Shown: positions 54,201-61,753 of the stretch, piece after piece
Position numbering within the stretch: the first letter of the stretch is position 1
How the letters are laid out: every line of letters starts with the position of its first letter
Assembly: GCA_900323505.1 (NCBI GenBank)
Contig: OOIN01000033.1
Coordinates: 489,711-553,710 of the forward strand
Source of the DNA: Ustilago trichophora
Lineage: Eukaryota > Basidiomycota > Ustilaginomycetes > Ustilaginales > Ustilaginaceae
Length of the DNA stretch: 64,000 nt
Direction of reading: 5' to 3'
Made by a program: the position numbers and the translations under genes
The notes under the pieces: generated by a model
Databases searched by the model: none
What the model saw: only the letters and a program-made list of their open reading frames with translations
What the model was told of the DNA's origin: nothing

Positions 54201-54717
54201 GGACCTGGGGATCAAAGAGGGCAATGTCAGGACGCTGCCACGAACGATCAAGCCACTACCACTTCCATCGACCCGCTCAGCCGAGATGCCGCCGACAGTA
54301 GCCGATCGAACTGATGATGAGATCGTCTCAGATGACCCGTCGGCGGGTTCGGGCTCTGTCGACGATATGGACCTAGATGATTCGGCTGAGATAAGCCAAG
54401 CCATGCAGCCGGCCAGCGACGCGGTTCGACCAGATCGTGCCCATCATTTGTTGGTCCGAGGTTCCAACTCCTCCGTATTTCCGCTGCTCAAGCGTCTCAC
54501 CAAAGATGCCCGCGACGATCTTTGGAATCTGTTTGGCTTTGACGAGTACAGCAACGAGACCCGTCTGAGAACCTTGTACGCTGCCGTTAAGCGTGACCCC
54601 TTGATCATGGCAACCCACCGCATCCAGCACATTGATGGTCCCAGCTACCTTGCCGAGCTTCAGCCCACCGTTCATCGTGTCTTTGCGCACAAGAAACGTT
54701 CGGCAGGTCAAGGCTAG
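51253..54717 (+). CDS. CR-type NTPase-nuclease paralogue 2 (divergent)
   Basis: The product is 1,154 aa; the ATG at 51253 (MSDQECRIS) was chosen because the 28 codons upstream start from TTG. Walker A is LQSSGTGKTKL near 208, followed by FLVCLRDPTQKKG and SFPPND, the LRD...P-x-D pattern of fungal CR NTPases. Walker B is FFLCLDEVAGF near 499 with intact Asp-Glu. The FGRPLW and SSPSEPALSLAA blocks are shared with paralogues 1 and 3. The nuclease part has INFTHW near 853, QWDLVIPIY near 894 and VALQVKNRNG near 922, i.e. D...QxK instead of ExK. Large inserts around 310-450 and an extra C-terminal ~100 residues set it apart. Biochemical role unknown; nucleic-acid cleavage powered or gated by the NTPase is inferred. 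Confidence 0.8.
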   Translation: MSDQECRISETLKPLIESFYYSTFVRTLLAPHGMLAQQISEKDRTFGAEQLIDMLHKHFIELQPAQCCPHFHLERPSPTVKATQYTHCPAAHLWCRNSRLQPSKNGDALVKAVDAKPSLFSDVLEIQGLSDQDKLINISLRLIPLVFHHVPDVDVDLNPKINPSWQVRADFKRPFYGQAVDSLITYTNECYKFASKNNDKIYAKTFPILQSSGTGKTKLAVQLSAQRPGFLVCLRDPTQKKGSGTVSFPPNDQSAYDYFSSLLDNDNVAVFGTDAAETSDEFKNLQRHERIAAWLGAYLKVLADEIQSRMNRSGCFATKNRTKAHREEHKSLEDCWNSLVYSLALDIHNGPDFITDYSFKKGDPLRISLCDKSTLTPTTSSAAKPSGKAFDVGLSPSTGRPATLPYRTSLLNKIDEIAKSQFDPKKDAPKDATQETMTCDLTEHATEHLTGITSNMANASAKDQDPVRYAQYASAKYICNDLRRLETLLPKSLKQKHYFFLCLDEVAGFQALLPIFRRLWRESNPQCTWLYFVDTDSNIAHLAGQEAVKASLRLDDADTGHLLLPPFIYLPFDVAFVPKKDDYKQRLLDGRLTHDHLVDLIRLFGRPLWSTGLYSDLWKPDLSPSLYRPNLGNILLKLLPERINDSEKWPEPDAYNHHACVFSLLGQRLPLLFVGHQNTRISTSVPERQPNANRNRSETSRSTQQDLVSHHLRIVSELYNTDFFRTSSPSEPALSLAAASLFRGDSADAVEKCIERWSTAIRVLADTHRSAGIMLGEEGEECVRLLCNLAADLVAAAAVESTLQQSTQDALFSKQLDIFVAQSKYICLKDWLECLVGPQSLRQDLCYWSAEYYINFTHWMRLRGTLQPGHLDPMLLAEHWMRQAAFYGQLGQPQWDLVIPIYHSPGHAPRGEEPIDPNRFSYVALQVKNRNGEGQVTKFFGPCHWLRTSSIDDKTTSSSQMTTQATCLEIFLDLRAPAEVTYEDLGIKEGNVRTLPRTIKPLPLPSTRSAEMPPTVADRTDDEIVSDDPSAGSGSVDDMDLDDSAEISQAMQPASDAVRPDRAHHLLVRGSNSSVFPLLKRLTKDARDDLWNLFGFDEYSNETRLRTLYAAVKRDPLIMATHRIQHIDGPSYLAELQPTVHRVFAHKKRSAGQG

Positions 54718-55131
54718 CTTCCTCAATGCGGTCGATAGGAAGCTTTGCGATACTTTCATGGTCGAACGTCGCATGTAAGCGGTGCGGAGTGTGCGTGAGA
54801 TCTACGAAACAAAGGAGGGAATGCGATCCAAATGCAGTCCAAGTGTGAAACAAGAAGGGACGGGCGCGCGGGTGTGAAGAAAGACACTGCCTCACGAGGG
54901 ATGGTGAGAGAGTGAAGAGAGAGAGTGAGACGAGCGCAAAACGTAACTGAGCGCGCGCCTGTATTCCGAAAGCCGAAATTTCTCCACGCTGCATTGAAGA
55001 GAGCGAATGCACCTCCTTGCTCAGCCAAATTCAGCAACCTACCATCATCACCATCATCATTGCATTCCATCAAAAGCATACATTGCATACATTTGATATT
55101 GGCCACCAACGCACCACCCCATTCATTGTCC
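54718..55131. promoter_or_regulatory. Spacer upstream of CR paralogue 3, built largely of dispersed repeat
   Basis: Of the 414 bp between the paralogue 2 stop and the chosen paralogue 3 start, about 245 bp is repeat copy C in inverted orientation. Any promoter of paralogue 3 must lie in or next to it. Confidence 0.5.
54758..55003 (-). repeat. Dispersed repeat copy C (inverted)
   Basis: On the minus strand it reads, in the same order as copy B, AAATTTCGGCTTTCGG, GCGCTCAGTTACG, CTCTCTCTTCACTC, AGGCAGTGTCTTTCTTCACA, CCCGTCCCTTCTTGTTTCAC, GATCTCACGCACACTCCGCA and CATGCGACGTTCGACCATG. It stops where copy B continues into ACGGCCACGG, so it is 3'-truncated. Confidence 0.75.
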
Positions 55132-55166
55132 ATGGCCACCAACGCACCACCCCACTCATTGTCCGT
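55101..55166 (+). repeat. 33-bp tandem duplication spanning the start of paralogue 3
   Basis: GGCCACCAACGCACCACCCC... occurs at 55101 and again at 55134 with two or three differences. It encodes two copies of ATNAPPHSLS if translated, and the first ATG (55132) sits at the junction. Confidence 0.8.
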
Positions 55167-58100
55167 GCTGGAGCCCGTCCACCTGATGCAATCAGATTCA
55201 ACTTTTACCGCATCGACGGCATCCACGCCATTCATACCATCTCGCAGACTTGACTACGAAGCCCTCTGGTTCCATTTGAATCATCTCATCCAGACACAGC
55301 AACCAACCACTTCGGAGCTCACTTCTTCGTCTCAAGCGCAGCTTCCGGACTGTGTGCTAAACTCGCTTGGCGACATTGTCCTTGTGCTCAATCAGGCTTT
55401 GCGAACCTTTTATCCTCTCCAAGATGCACACAAGCATGCCATCCTCACCTACGTTCACCAACTTTTCGCTTGGATCGATTCTTGCTCAAATGTATCCAAC
55501 ACACTCGAGCCCTACAGCGCACTTCTCGCCTCTCGTCCCTCACAAGCACCAAACGCTTCGGTCACAACGCCGAGTCCCACCCGTCGACAAGCACTCAAAC
55601 TTGCCAACAGCGCACAACGCGTCGATCCCAGTCTCTGGACCGAACTTTGTGAGCATGTACAGGACGCTCGCCGATACTACACCAGAGTGCAGCAAGCTCG
55701 CGATTCTAAATTGGCCGCCGTGCATCTCAGCACATTGCAAACCCACATCGACGGGTTCTTGTCCATCCTCAAAATGATCCGCATCAAGCTCCGGCATGTT
55801 TTTCCGAATCTTTCCACCGCTTCACTTGAATCGCAAGACGCTAGTGCCCACATCATGCAAGCGCTCGACAAACTTGCATCGGGCGGTACGTGCTCACCAG
55901 ACGAAGCTGTCTCCTACCTCATTCTTTGTCTCCCAGCCTCTAACTCAAGTCCAGATCGATCCGAGGACAATCCAGAACTCGAGCGCCACTTTGCTCAACA
56001 ACTTCAGAGAACCTATCGAGGCGATGCGCCGGCTCGTTTCCTTCGATTCGTCAACAATGTGCACAGACATTTTACCAAGTCGGTCGAGGGTGTGCCTGTC
56101 TTTGACTCGTACTTGAAGGCCACCTCGATCGTACAGTCAAGCGGCACTGGCAAGACACGCTTGGTTCTCGAGCTTGCCAAAAGAGCTCCTCTTCTCTACG
56201 TCTGTGTACGTCGCAAAGCGCCTCATCAGCGTTCCAGCGTTAAGAGCGGCTTCCCTCTCGCAGAGCAAAACCTATTTGAATTCTTTCGCGATGCCACCTC
56301 AGACACTACGGCTTCTTGTGATCTTCAGGTGGCTGCCTTTATTGGTGCCTGGTTCGAGACTCTTAGCTCGAAACTCAATGAATACACCACAGCTCAGGAC
56401 AAGTACCTCTTCCTCGTCCAACTCAATGACTTTGGTGGTCCGGGCTACAGTCAACGCCAACCCTTTTTCAACGCAGTGCTTGTCGCTGCCCGCCTCAAAT
56501 TAGTCCAGACTACAACGACATCTTCATCTACTGGCCAAACGTGCGTCTTCAGCGCTTGCCTTGATACCGCCGTGTCTGACCTAAGCCATCAACTCGGCCC
56601 GGTTCGAGACTGGCTATGGGACCATCACAAAGTCGAATATCAATCTCTTGGTATCGAACGCCCCCCCGTCTTCGTTGCATTTGATGAATGCGTCGACCTC
56701 ATTGTGCCCAAGTCTGGCCGCAGTGCAGACGATCATCAACTCAACAGCCTTCGTCGAGCCTGGCACCACATGCTGCAACTCGAGAAGAAGCAGGACAACG
56801 TCACCTTCTGGCTGCTCCTTCTCAGTACCAACACAGGCGCAGCTCAACTTATCGAACCCCAGGATCTTCAAGCCTCAGCGCGGGCACCAGAAAAGCAGCC
56901 CTTGCCCGTTTTCATCGGACTGGGATTTGACGTTCTGCGAAGCGATCGGCCTAGGCTGGATAGCCCCAATGACGTTTCCAATGTACGGCACTTGCGAAGC
57001 TACGGTCGTCCTCTGTGGGGTTCGCTGCCGCTGGAAACATTCTGGGAGGTGGCCGAGTTCAAGCTGCTTGGCGCAAAAGAATTTAACGCCAATGATGCTG
57101 TGCTGTGCTACAATCTTTTGGCCTCGCGACTGGCGCTGCGGCTTGTCCCAACCCATCATGGCGACTCGGCCCTCTTTGGCAAGCAAAAGTCGCTGATTAC
57201 CCGATCCATTGATCGACATATGCGCATTCTCCACCAAGTCATTCAACATACTAGTTTGGCCATCGTCACGCCGTCAGAACCTGTGCTGGCCGTCGGCGCT
57301 GCAAACATCATGCTCGCCGCTCCGAGCAGAGACGGCGAATCCGACCCCATGCCGGCTTACGCCAAGATCATCGACACTTTCACCACGCAGTGCCTTCCCA
57401 CGCTGGGCACAGACCTTCTTAGAGGGACGCATGGCGAATTTATGGCACGTTTCGCCCTCATGGCTGCCTGGGATGCAGTCAAACTTCCTCTGTTGCAAAG
57501 CGAGAAATCTGGTCCCGCTTCCGTTGTTGCTCGGCCAGTACTATTGCAATCTTTCTTGAAACAACTTGCAACACTTGACCAACAAGGCAGCTCTGTAATT
57601 AACGATGCCATCCATGCCGTTTGCCAACAGGTCCGCAATCGGCTTTTCCGTTCCAGCCAACCAAATATTAGCGCTTATAACCGTAACACCGATGGCAACA
57701 GCAATAGCGACGAGGATGTGGGCGCATGGCTCAACTTCACCCACTTTGACACACTCCCCCATGGGATCAGGTGCATCTCGCCCGACTATCTGTGGTACTG
57801 TTGGAAGCGCGGCGTTGCTATTCAGATGGCTCACGGCCAACCGGGTGTCGACGGTATCATTCCGATCTTTGTAGGTCGACTCTCGCAAAAGTTCCGAGCG
57901 CCTGATCAGAGCCACTTGCAGGCTGATGAGGTTGACGCAATCGACGAGCGCCAGGTCGCTCGACAAATGACCTACATTGCATGGGAGGCTAAATACAGAG
58001 ACCAGGCTATGAGCCGTGCAGAGGCTTCTGACCAAGCCAGGAGTGGACCGACCTTGCTGCTCGCAGCATGCGATGCCGATTTGCATGCCCAGATGGATGC

Positions 58101-58539
58101 CGCTGATAGCAGCACGCCTTTGAGACAGCCGCTTACGCGTGCCAGTCTTGTTACCGTGATTGCTGATCTGGGCACAGAACAGGCTTTCTCCGATGGCAGA
58201 AATCTTCAGCCACGAGCTGACTTGGTAACGCAAAGGGATGGCAGTCATACATTCCTACGTCTTTGGATTCGGGGCATCAAAGATCCGCAGGTGTACCCAT
58301 GCTTTGATGTCCTGGGCATTCGGGCTAAGTTGACGGCACTCTTCAAGACCGTGACAGACACACCTTCATACGAAGAGGACAACAAGATTCCCTCGATCAT
58401 GTGGAATTCGGAAGCGCATCCCGAGTCTCAATCACATGTCAGCGATGGGCCTCCGCCATCCTCGTTGCCCTGGTCATCTTGGTCCGGACCTCCAGCCGAC
58501 GGCGAAAGCGATTACGACGGGGAGCCAATGGATCTCTGA
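55132..58539 (+). CDS. CR-type NTPase-nuclease paralogue 3 (apparently intact)
   Basis: The product is 1,135 aa from ATG 55132; the frame is open back to 54925 but that part is inside repeat copy C and lacks an ATG. Another Met at codon 17 (MQSDSTF) is an alternative start. The N-terminal ~320 residues are helical and poorly conserved. Walker A is VQSSGTGKTRL near 332, then LLYVCVRRKA...SGFPLAEQ; Walker B FVAFDECVDL near 514 keeps the catalytic Glu; a FWLLLLSTNTGAAQLI strand follows. The C-terminal nuclease region has NFTHFD near 867, YLWYCWKRGVAIQMAHGQPG, GVDGIIPIFVG near 904 and AWEAKYR near 949 (D...ExK). It is closest to paralogue 1. All expected residues are present, so this is the copy most likely to be active. 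Function is unknown. Confidence 0.82.
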   Translation: MATNAPPHSLSVLEPVHLMQSDSTFTASTASTPFIPSRRLDYEALWFHLNHLIQTQQPTTSELTSSSQAQLPDCVLNSLGDIVLVLNQALRTFYPLQDAHKHAILTYVHQLFAWIDSCSNVSNTLEPYSALLASRPSQAPNASVTTPSPTRRQALKLANSAQRVDPSLWTELCEHVQDARRYYTRVQQARDSKLAAVHLSTLQTHIDGFLSILKMIRIKLRHVFPNLSTASLESQDASAHIMQALDKLASGGTCSPDEAVSYLILCLPASNSSPDRSEDNPELERHFAQQLQRTYRGDAPARFLRFVNNVHRHFTKSVEGVPVFDSYLKATSIVQSSGTGKTRLVLELAKRAPLLYVCVRRKAPHQRSSVKSGFPLAEQNLFEFFRDATSDTTASCDLQVAAFIGAWFETLSSKLNEYTTAQDKYLFLVQLNDFGGPGYSQRQPFFNAVLVAARLKLVQTTTTSSSTGQTCVFSACLDTAVSDLSHQLGPVRDWLWDHHKVEYQSLGIERPPVFVAFDECVDLIVPKSGRSADDHQLNSLRRAWHHMLQLEKKQDNVTFWLLLLSTNTGAAQLIEPQDLQASARAPEKQPLPVFIGLGFDVLRSDRPRLDSPNDVSNVRHLRSYGRPLWGSLPLETFWEVAEFKLLGAKEFNANDAVLCYNLLASRLALRLVPTHHGDSALFGKQKSLITRSIDRHMRILHQVIQHTSLAIVTPSEPVLAVGAANIMLAAPSRDGESDPMPAYAKIIDTFTTQCLPTLGTDLLRGTHGEFMARFALMAAWDAVKLPLLQSEKSGPASVVARPVLLQSFLKQLATLDQQGSSVINDAIHAVCQQVRNRLFRSSQPNISAYNRNTDGNSNSDEDVGAWLNFTHFDTLPHGIRCISPDYLWYCWKRGVAIQMAHGQPGVDGIIPIFVGRLSQKFRAPDQSHLQADEVDAIDERQVARQMTYIAWEAKYRDQAMSRAEASDQARSGPTLLLAACDADLHAQMDAADSSTPLRQPLTRASLVTVIADLGTEQAFSDGRNLQPRADLVTQRDGSHTFLRLWIRGIKDPQVYPCFDVLGIRAKLTALFKTVTDTPSYEEDNKIPSIMWNSEAHPESQSHVSDGPPPSSLPWSSWSGPPADGESDYDGEPMDL

Positions 58540-59189
58540 CAGAAACCTCAAAGCAAGCATAATATCTGCACCTTTCAATGGCTGTCGGCGCGGCGGATGA
58601 TTCGAGGATTGGGCGCTGTAACGAGCTAGGATAAATGACTTTTGTTAAGCAAAGGCAGAAATGGTAGGAATGATGAGTCGCATGTGTTGAAAGGATGATG
58701 ATGGATGGGAGTGAAAAATTTTGCTGAGTTGCAACGAGCTTTACCTGCTTGTGGCATGACACGCAAGCGAACTTGAGACAAATTGTCGATCCAGCCGATC
58801 TGCCCGGTTTGCTCAGGTATCGGTGAGCCTCGGACAGATGCGTGACTAGTGAGTTTTTGGTTGTCCATTGTCTGGGTGACCTTGAGCTCGCTTATGCATG
58901 AATTGGAGCTCCGATTGTGTCGCATGAAAAAAGTGTGTCCCCTAGACGGTTGTATGGGTGACCAGCTCCGTACTAGGTCACCCATACGACCAAGTCACGT
59001 GTTTCTCAGCCTGTAGTTTGGATCCGAGCAATCAATGTTTATTGTGTTGAAGCAGAATCTCAAGAAGTGTGTGTTTCGTCGCCTTTGAAAGTATGGTGTG
59101 AGTACTACCATCATATTGATTACCCCACAAAACCTTAACCATTGTTTATCCGGCCATCCCATCCGTCAACGGAGCTTTGAGACGCAAGC
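58540..59189. other. Spacer before the Harbinger transposase
   Basis: No gene is seen. It contains the 16-bp-stem inverted repeat at 58948-58991. Harbinger terminal repeats could lie here but I could not pair them with sequence after 60266. Confidence 0.4.
58948..58991. repeat. Inverted repeat, 16-bp arms and 12-nt loop
   Basis: GGTTGTATGGGTGACC (58948-58963) pairs with GGTCACCCATACGACC (58976-58991) with a single T/C difference that would still form G-U in RNA. The loop is AGCTCCGTACTA. Confidence 0.85.
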
Positions 59190-60266
59190 ATGCAGGCCGA
59201 GAATTCGGTTCATGCATACCGAAAACGCCGGAGGCGAATACTTGCAGTGCTTTCCGTGCTCGGACGGAGAGCACCTACACGGCTCGCGGCCCAGCACTAC
59301 CATCATATCCAAGCACAGCTTGATGATGTCCACTTCAAGTCTACATTCAGGCTCACAATCAGCGAATTTGAAGCTATACATCATGCTTTGAGATTGCCTG
59401 ATCCAGTGAGAACGTCTGTGAACGATGTGAGTGATAGCAAGACGGCATTGCTCATGCTGCTGGCCTGGCTTCAAGGCAGTCAACTACGGTCGCTTGAAGG
59501 CCAATTCGGATGGTCTCACAGTTGAAGCAGCCGTATCATTCATCAAGTGAGCAAGTTCATACACAGACGGTGGTGTCACTTGCTTGATGTTACGAGCGCT
59601 CGTCATCGTTTGGTCAGTCCGCGGCGCCTGGATTACTACGCGGCGGCCATCAAGAGGAAGACTCGCTTGCCACAGTTCTGGGGTGCCATTGATGGTACTG
59701 TACGTCCTATTGCAATGCCAATCAATGAACAGCGAGAAGCATATAATGGTCACAAGCGTGTGCATGCTCTCAAGTATCAGTTCATTGCCACGCCCGATGG
59801 TTTGCTGTTTGTGTCGGCGCCATTTGATGGATGCCGGCATGATGCTCATATGGCAATTGAGACACACCTCGTGGCCTGGGCCGCAGAGAACGCAAAGGGC
59901 GAGGATGGCAAGCAGAGGTATCTCTACGGGGACCAAGCGTACGGCGTCTCGCCGGCGATTATATCGCCGTTCAAGGGCAATCTCATTACCAGGAACCAGG
60001 AACTCATGAACCACGTGCTCGGTAAGTACCAAACAACGGTTGAATGGGGTATCGGAATGGTTTCAATGCAATGGCCGAGGTTTCGAGACAAGCAATATCA
60101 GCGGACTGGTCTCACACCGTGTGGAAGGGACTGGATGGTAGCGACGCTGCTTTGGAATGCAAAGACATGCTTGATTGGCAATCAGATAAGCATTTCAATG
60201 GGATGTAATCCTCCGATGCTCGAGGAGTACTTCTCCTCGCCACGTGTGGTTGTCTCTACGGCCTAG
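59190..60266 (+). pseudogene. PIF/Harbinger (HARBI1-like) transposase with one in-frame TGA
   Basis: One frame runs from ATG 59190 to TAG 60264-60266 (358 codons), broken only by TGA at 59523-59525. Before it: FRLTISEFEAIHHALRL and LLMLLAWLQGSQLRSLEGQF, the helical and HTH part. After it: IIHQVSKFIHRRW, then the DDE core FWGAIDGTVRPIA, YNGHKRVHALKYQFIATPDG, LYGDQAYGVSPAIISPF and VEWGIGMVSMQWPRF. The DGT, GDQAY and VEW blocks are typical of the Harbinger nuclease. The stop lies in the HTH (GWSHS*SSRIIHQV), where family members often have Arg or Ser, so a CGA-to-TGA change is plausible. The rest of the frame is intact, so the inactivation seems recent. The partner MADF/Myb-like second protein of Harbinger elements is not seen nearby. 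Confidence 0.8.
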
Positions 60267-61753
60267 CCCTAGGCCGCGGTGCGCCAGCCGCGGGAGAAGC
60301 ACCAGTCCGTCCCGCCAAAATGGCCAACCTGACCACGCTCCGTCAGCCTGAGGGACGCATCAAAAAACACTGGTGCAGTGCCGCAACGGAAAATTCTTTT
60401 TCCTTGGCTGGGCAGCGGACAGGTGGGTGACGGACGCGTCAAAATTCAGGGAAATTGCTAGCGTGACAGACACGCTCACCCACACTTCTCTAGTGCCTGA
60501 CAGACCAATCCAACTTTTTGGCTGAGCGGCCCACTCACCCAGCAGACTCACTGAGCTGTCCGTCACTTCACTGACTGGCAGACAGCATGAGTGACAGACA
60601 TGACTGACTGACTGACTTGGTGAAGTGACAGACGTGACTGACTGGCAGACATGATTGAGGAAGTGATTCCTGCTGCAGACATATGCAGTGATCAGGTGTG
60701 TGACGGTGACCAATGTGTACCCATGGACTGCAGCAGACGGACAAAACTCAAATACAAACATTGACAGACAATGTCAAAAAATATGTCTGCCAAAAAAATC
60801 TGATCAGAATGCTGGCCTCAAAATTGAGAGCGCAATGTGTCCTTGGAGCAAGGAGCGTGACGCGTCTGGGTATGAGTAGACGGACTTTCATTGCACCGCA
60901 CACAATTTGACTCTGCGCTGACTGACTGACAGACGCGTCAAATTTCAGTGAATTCATCTTGGCAGCGTGTACATCCTTCAACAGCACTCTGAACAGCGGC
61001 TGGTCCGTCAAGTCATGGCTCCTTTGTCTGGAAGCGTGTGAAGGACAATGTTGAGACAACAGTCAATGACTCTCACGGCTGGAACCAACAAAGCTAACTC
61101 AGATGCTCCCAAGTGCAGACCGTTGCTTTGAGTTTGCTTTGTGTTTGACGGACAGACTTTCTCACAGCTTGACTTTGACGTACTTGTCCTTTGTCCGCCA
61201 TGCACCCACACCCTTGTCTGTCCTTCACACGCTGTACACCTTTGTCTGTTGTCCATTGTCCGTCACACACCACAGATCTTTGTCTGCTTGTTGCTCACCG
61301 CACAGCTTTGTCTGTCCGTCACTGAAACAAAATTTTCCACACCGCTCACAGATCTGCGCTATCCTTTCTTGACTTGATGGCTTTACGGTCACTGAAACAA
61401 AATTTTCCACACCGCTCACAGCTCTGCACTATCCTTTCTTGACTTGTTTGCTTTGCAGTGTGTGTCTGCATGAGCGTGAGTGCAAGTGAAACCATCTTAC
61501 CTTTGTACGTTTCCCTCTTGGACACATTGAGTGCTTCAAGTGGCTGTTGCTGTAACCCGTTACGCTTGCTGGAATCCTTGACCGTGTACGTCTGACTGTG
61601 CTTGCTATGTGCGCTGCTTGTCTCCTCTGAAGCATATATACTGTGCCTTTCTGACCGTTGCTGACCATCATTGCTCATCAATCCAACAATCCATTCCAGC
61701 TTCTCTCTACCGTACTCTACCACTTTTATCCACCGCCAGCAAATTCTTCAACC
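60267..61753. other. Repeat-rich subtelomeric spacer
   Basis: No gene is supported. The left part is dense in GACTGACT/GACAGAC motifs (60440-60680), the right part in the complementary GTCTGTC/GTCCGTC forms (61140-61330). GACGCGTCAAA(A/T)TTCAG occurs near 60434 and 60929. Just after the transposase, GGCCTAGCCCTAGGCC and CCGCGG...CCGCGG form short palindromes (60257-60295). The last ~250 bp is the probable promoter of the terminal gene. Confidence 0.5.
61319..61445 (+). repeat. 70-bp-period tandem duplication
   Basis: ACTGAAACAAAATTTTCCAC begins at 61321 and again at 61391. Each copy runs through CACCGCTCACAG, CTATCCTTTCTTGACTTG with few differences. Confidence 0.85.

Noticed and set aside
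54925..55131. Upstream extension of CR paralogue 3 from a GTG at 54925
   Set aside because: Lies within dispersed repeat copy C, has no ATG, and is not similar to paralogues 1 or 2.
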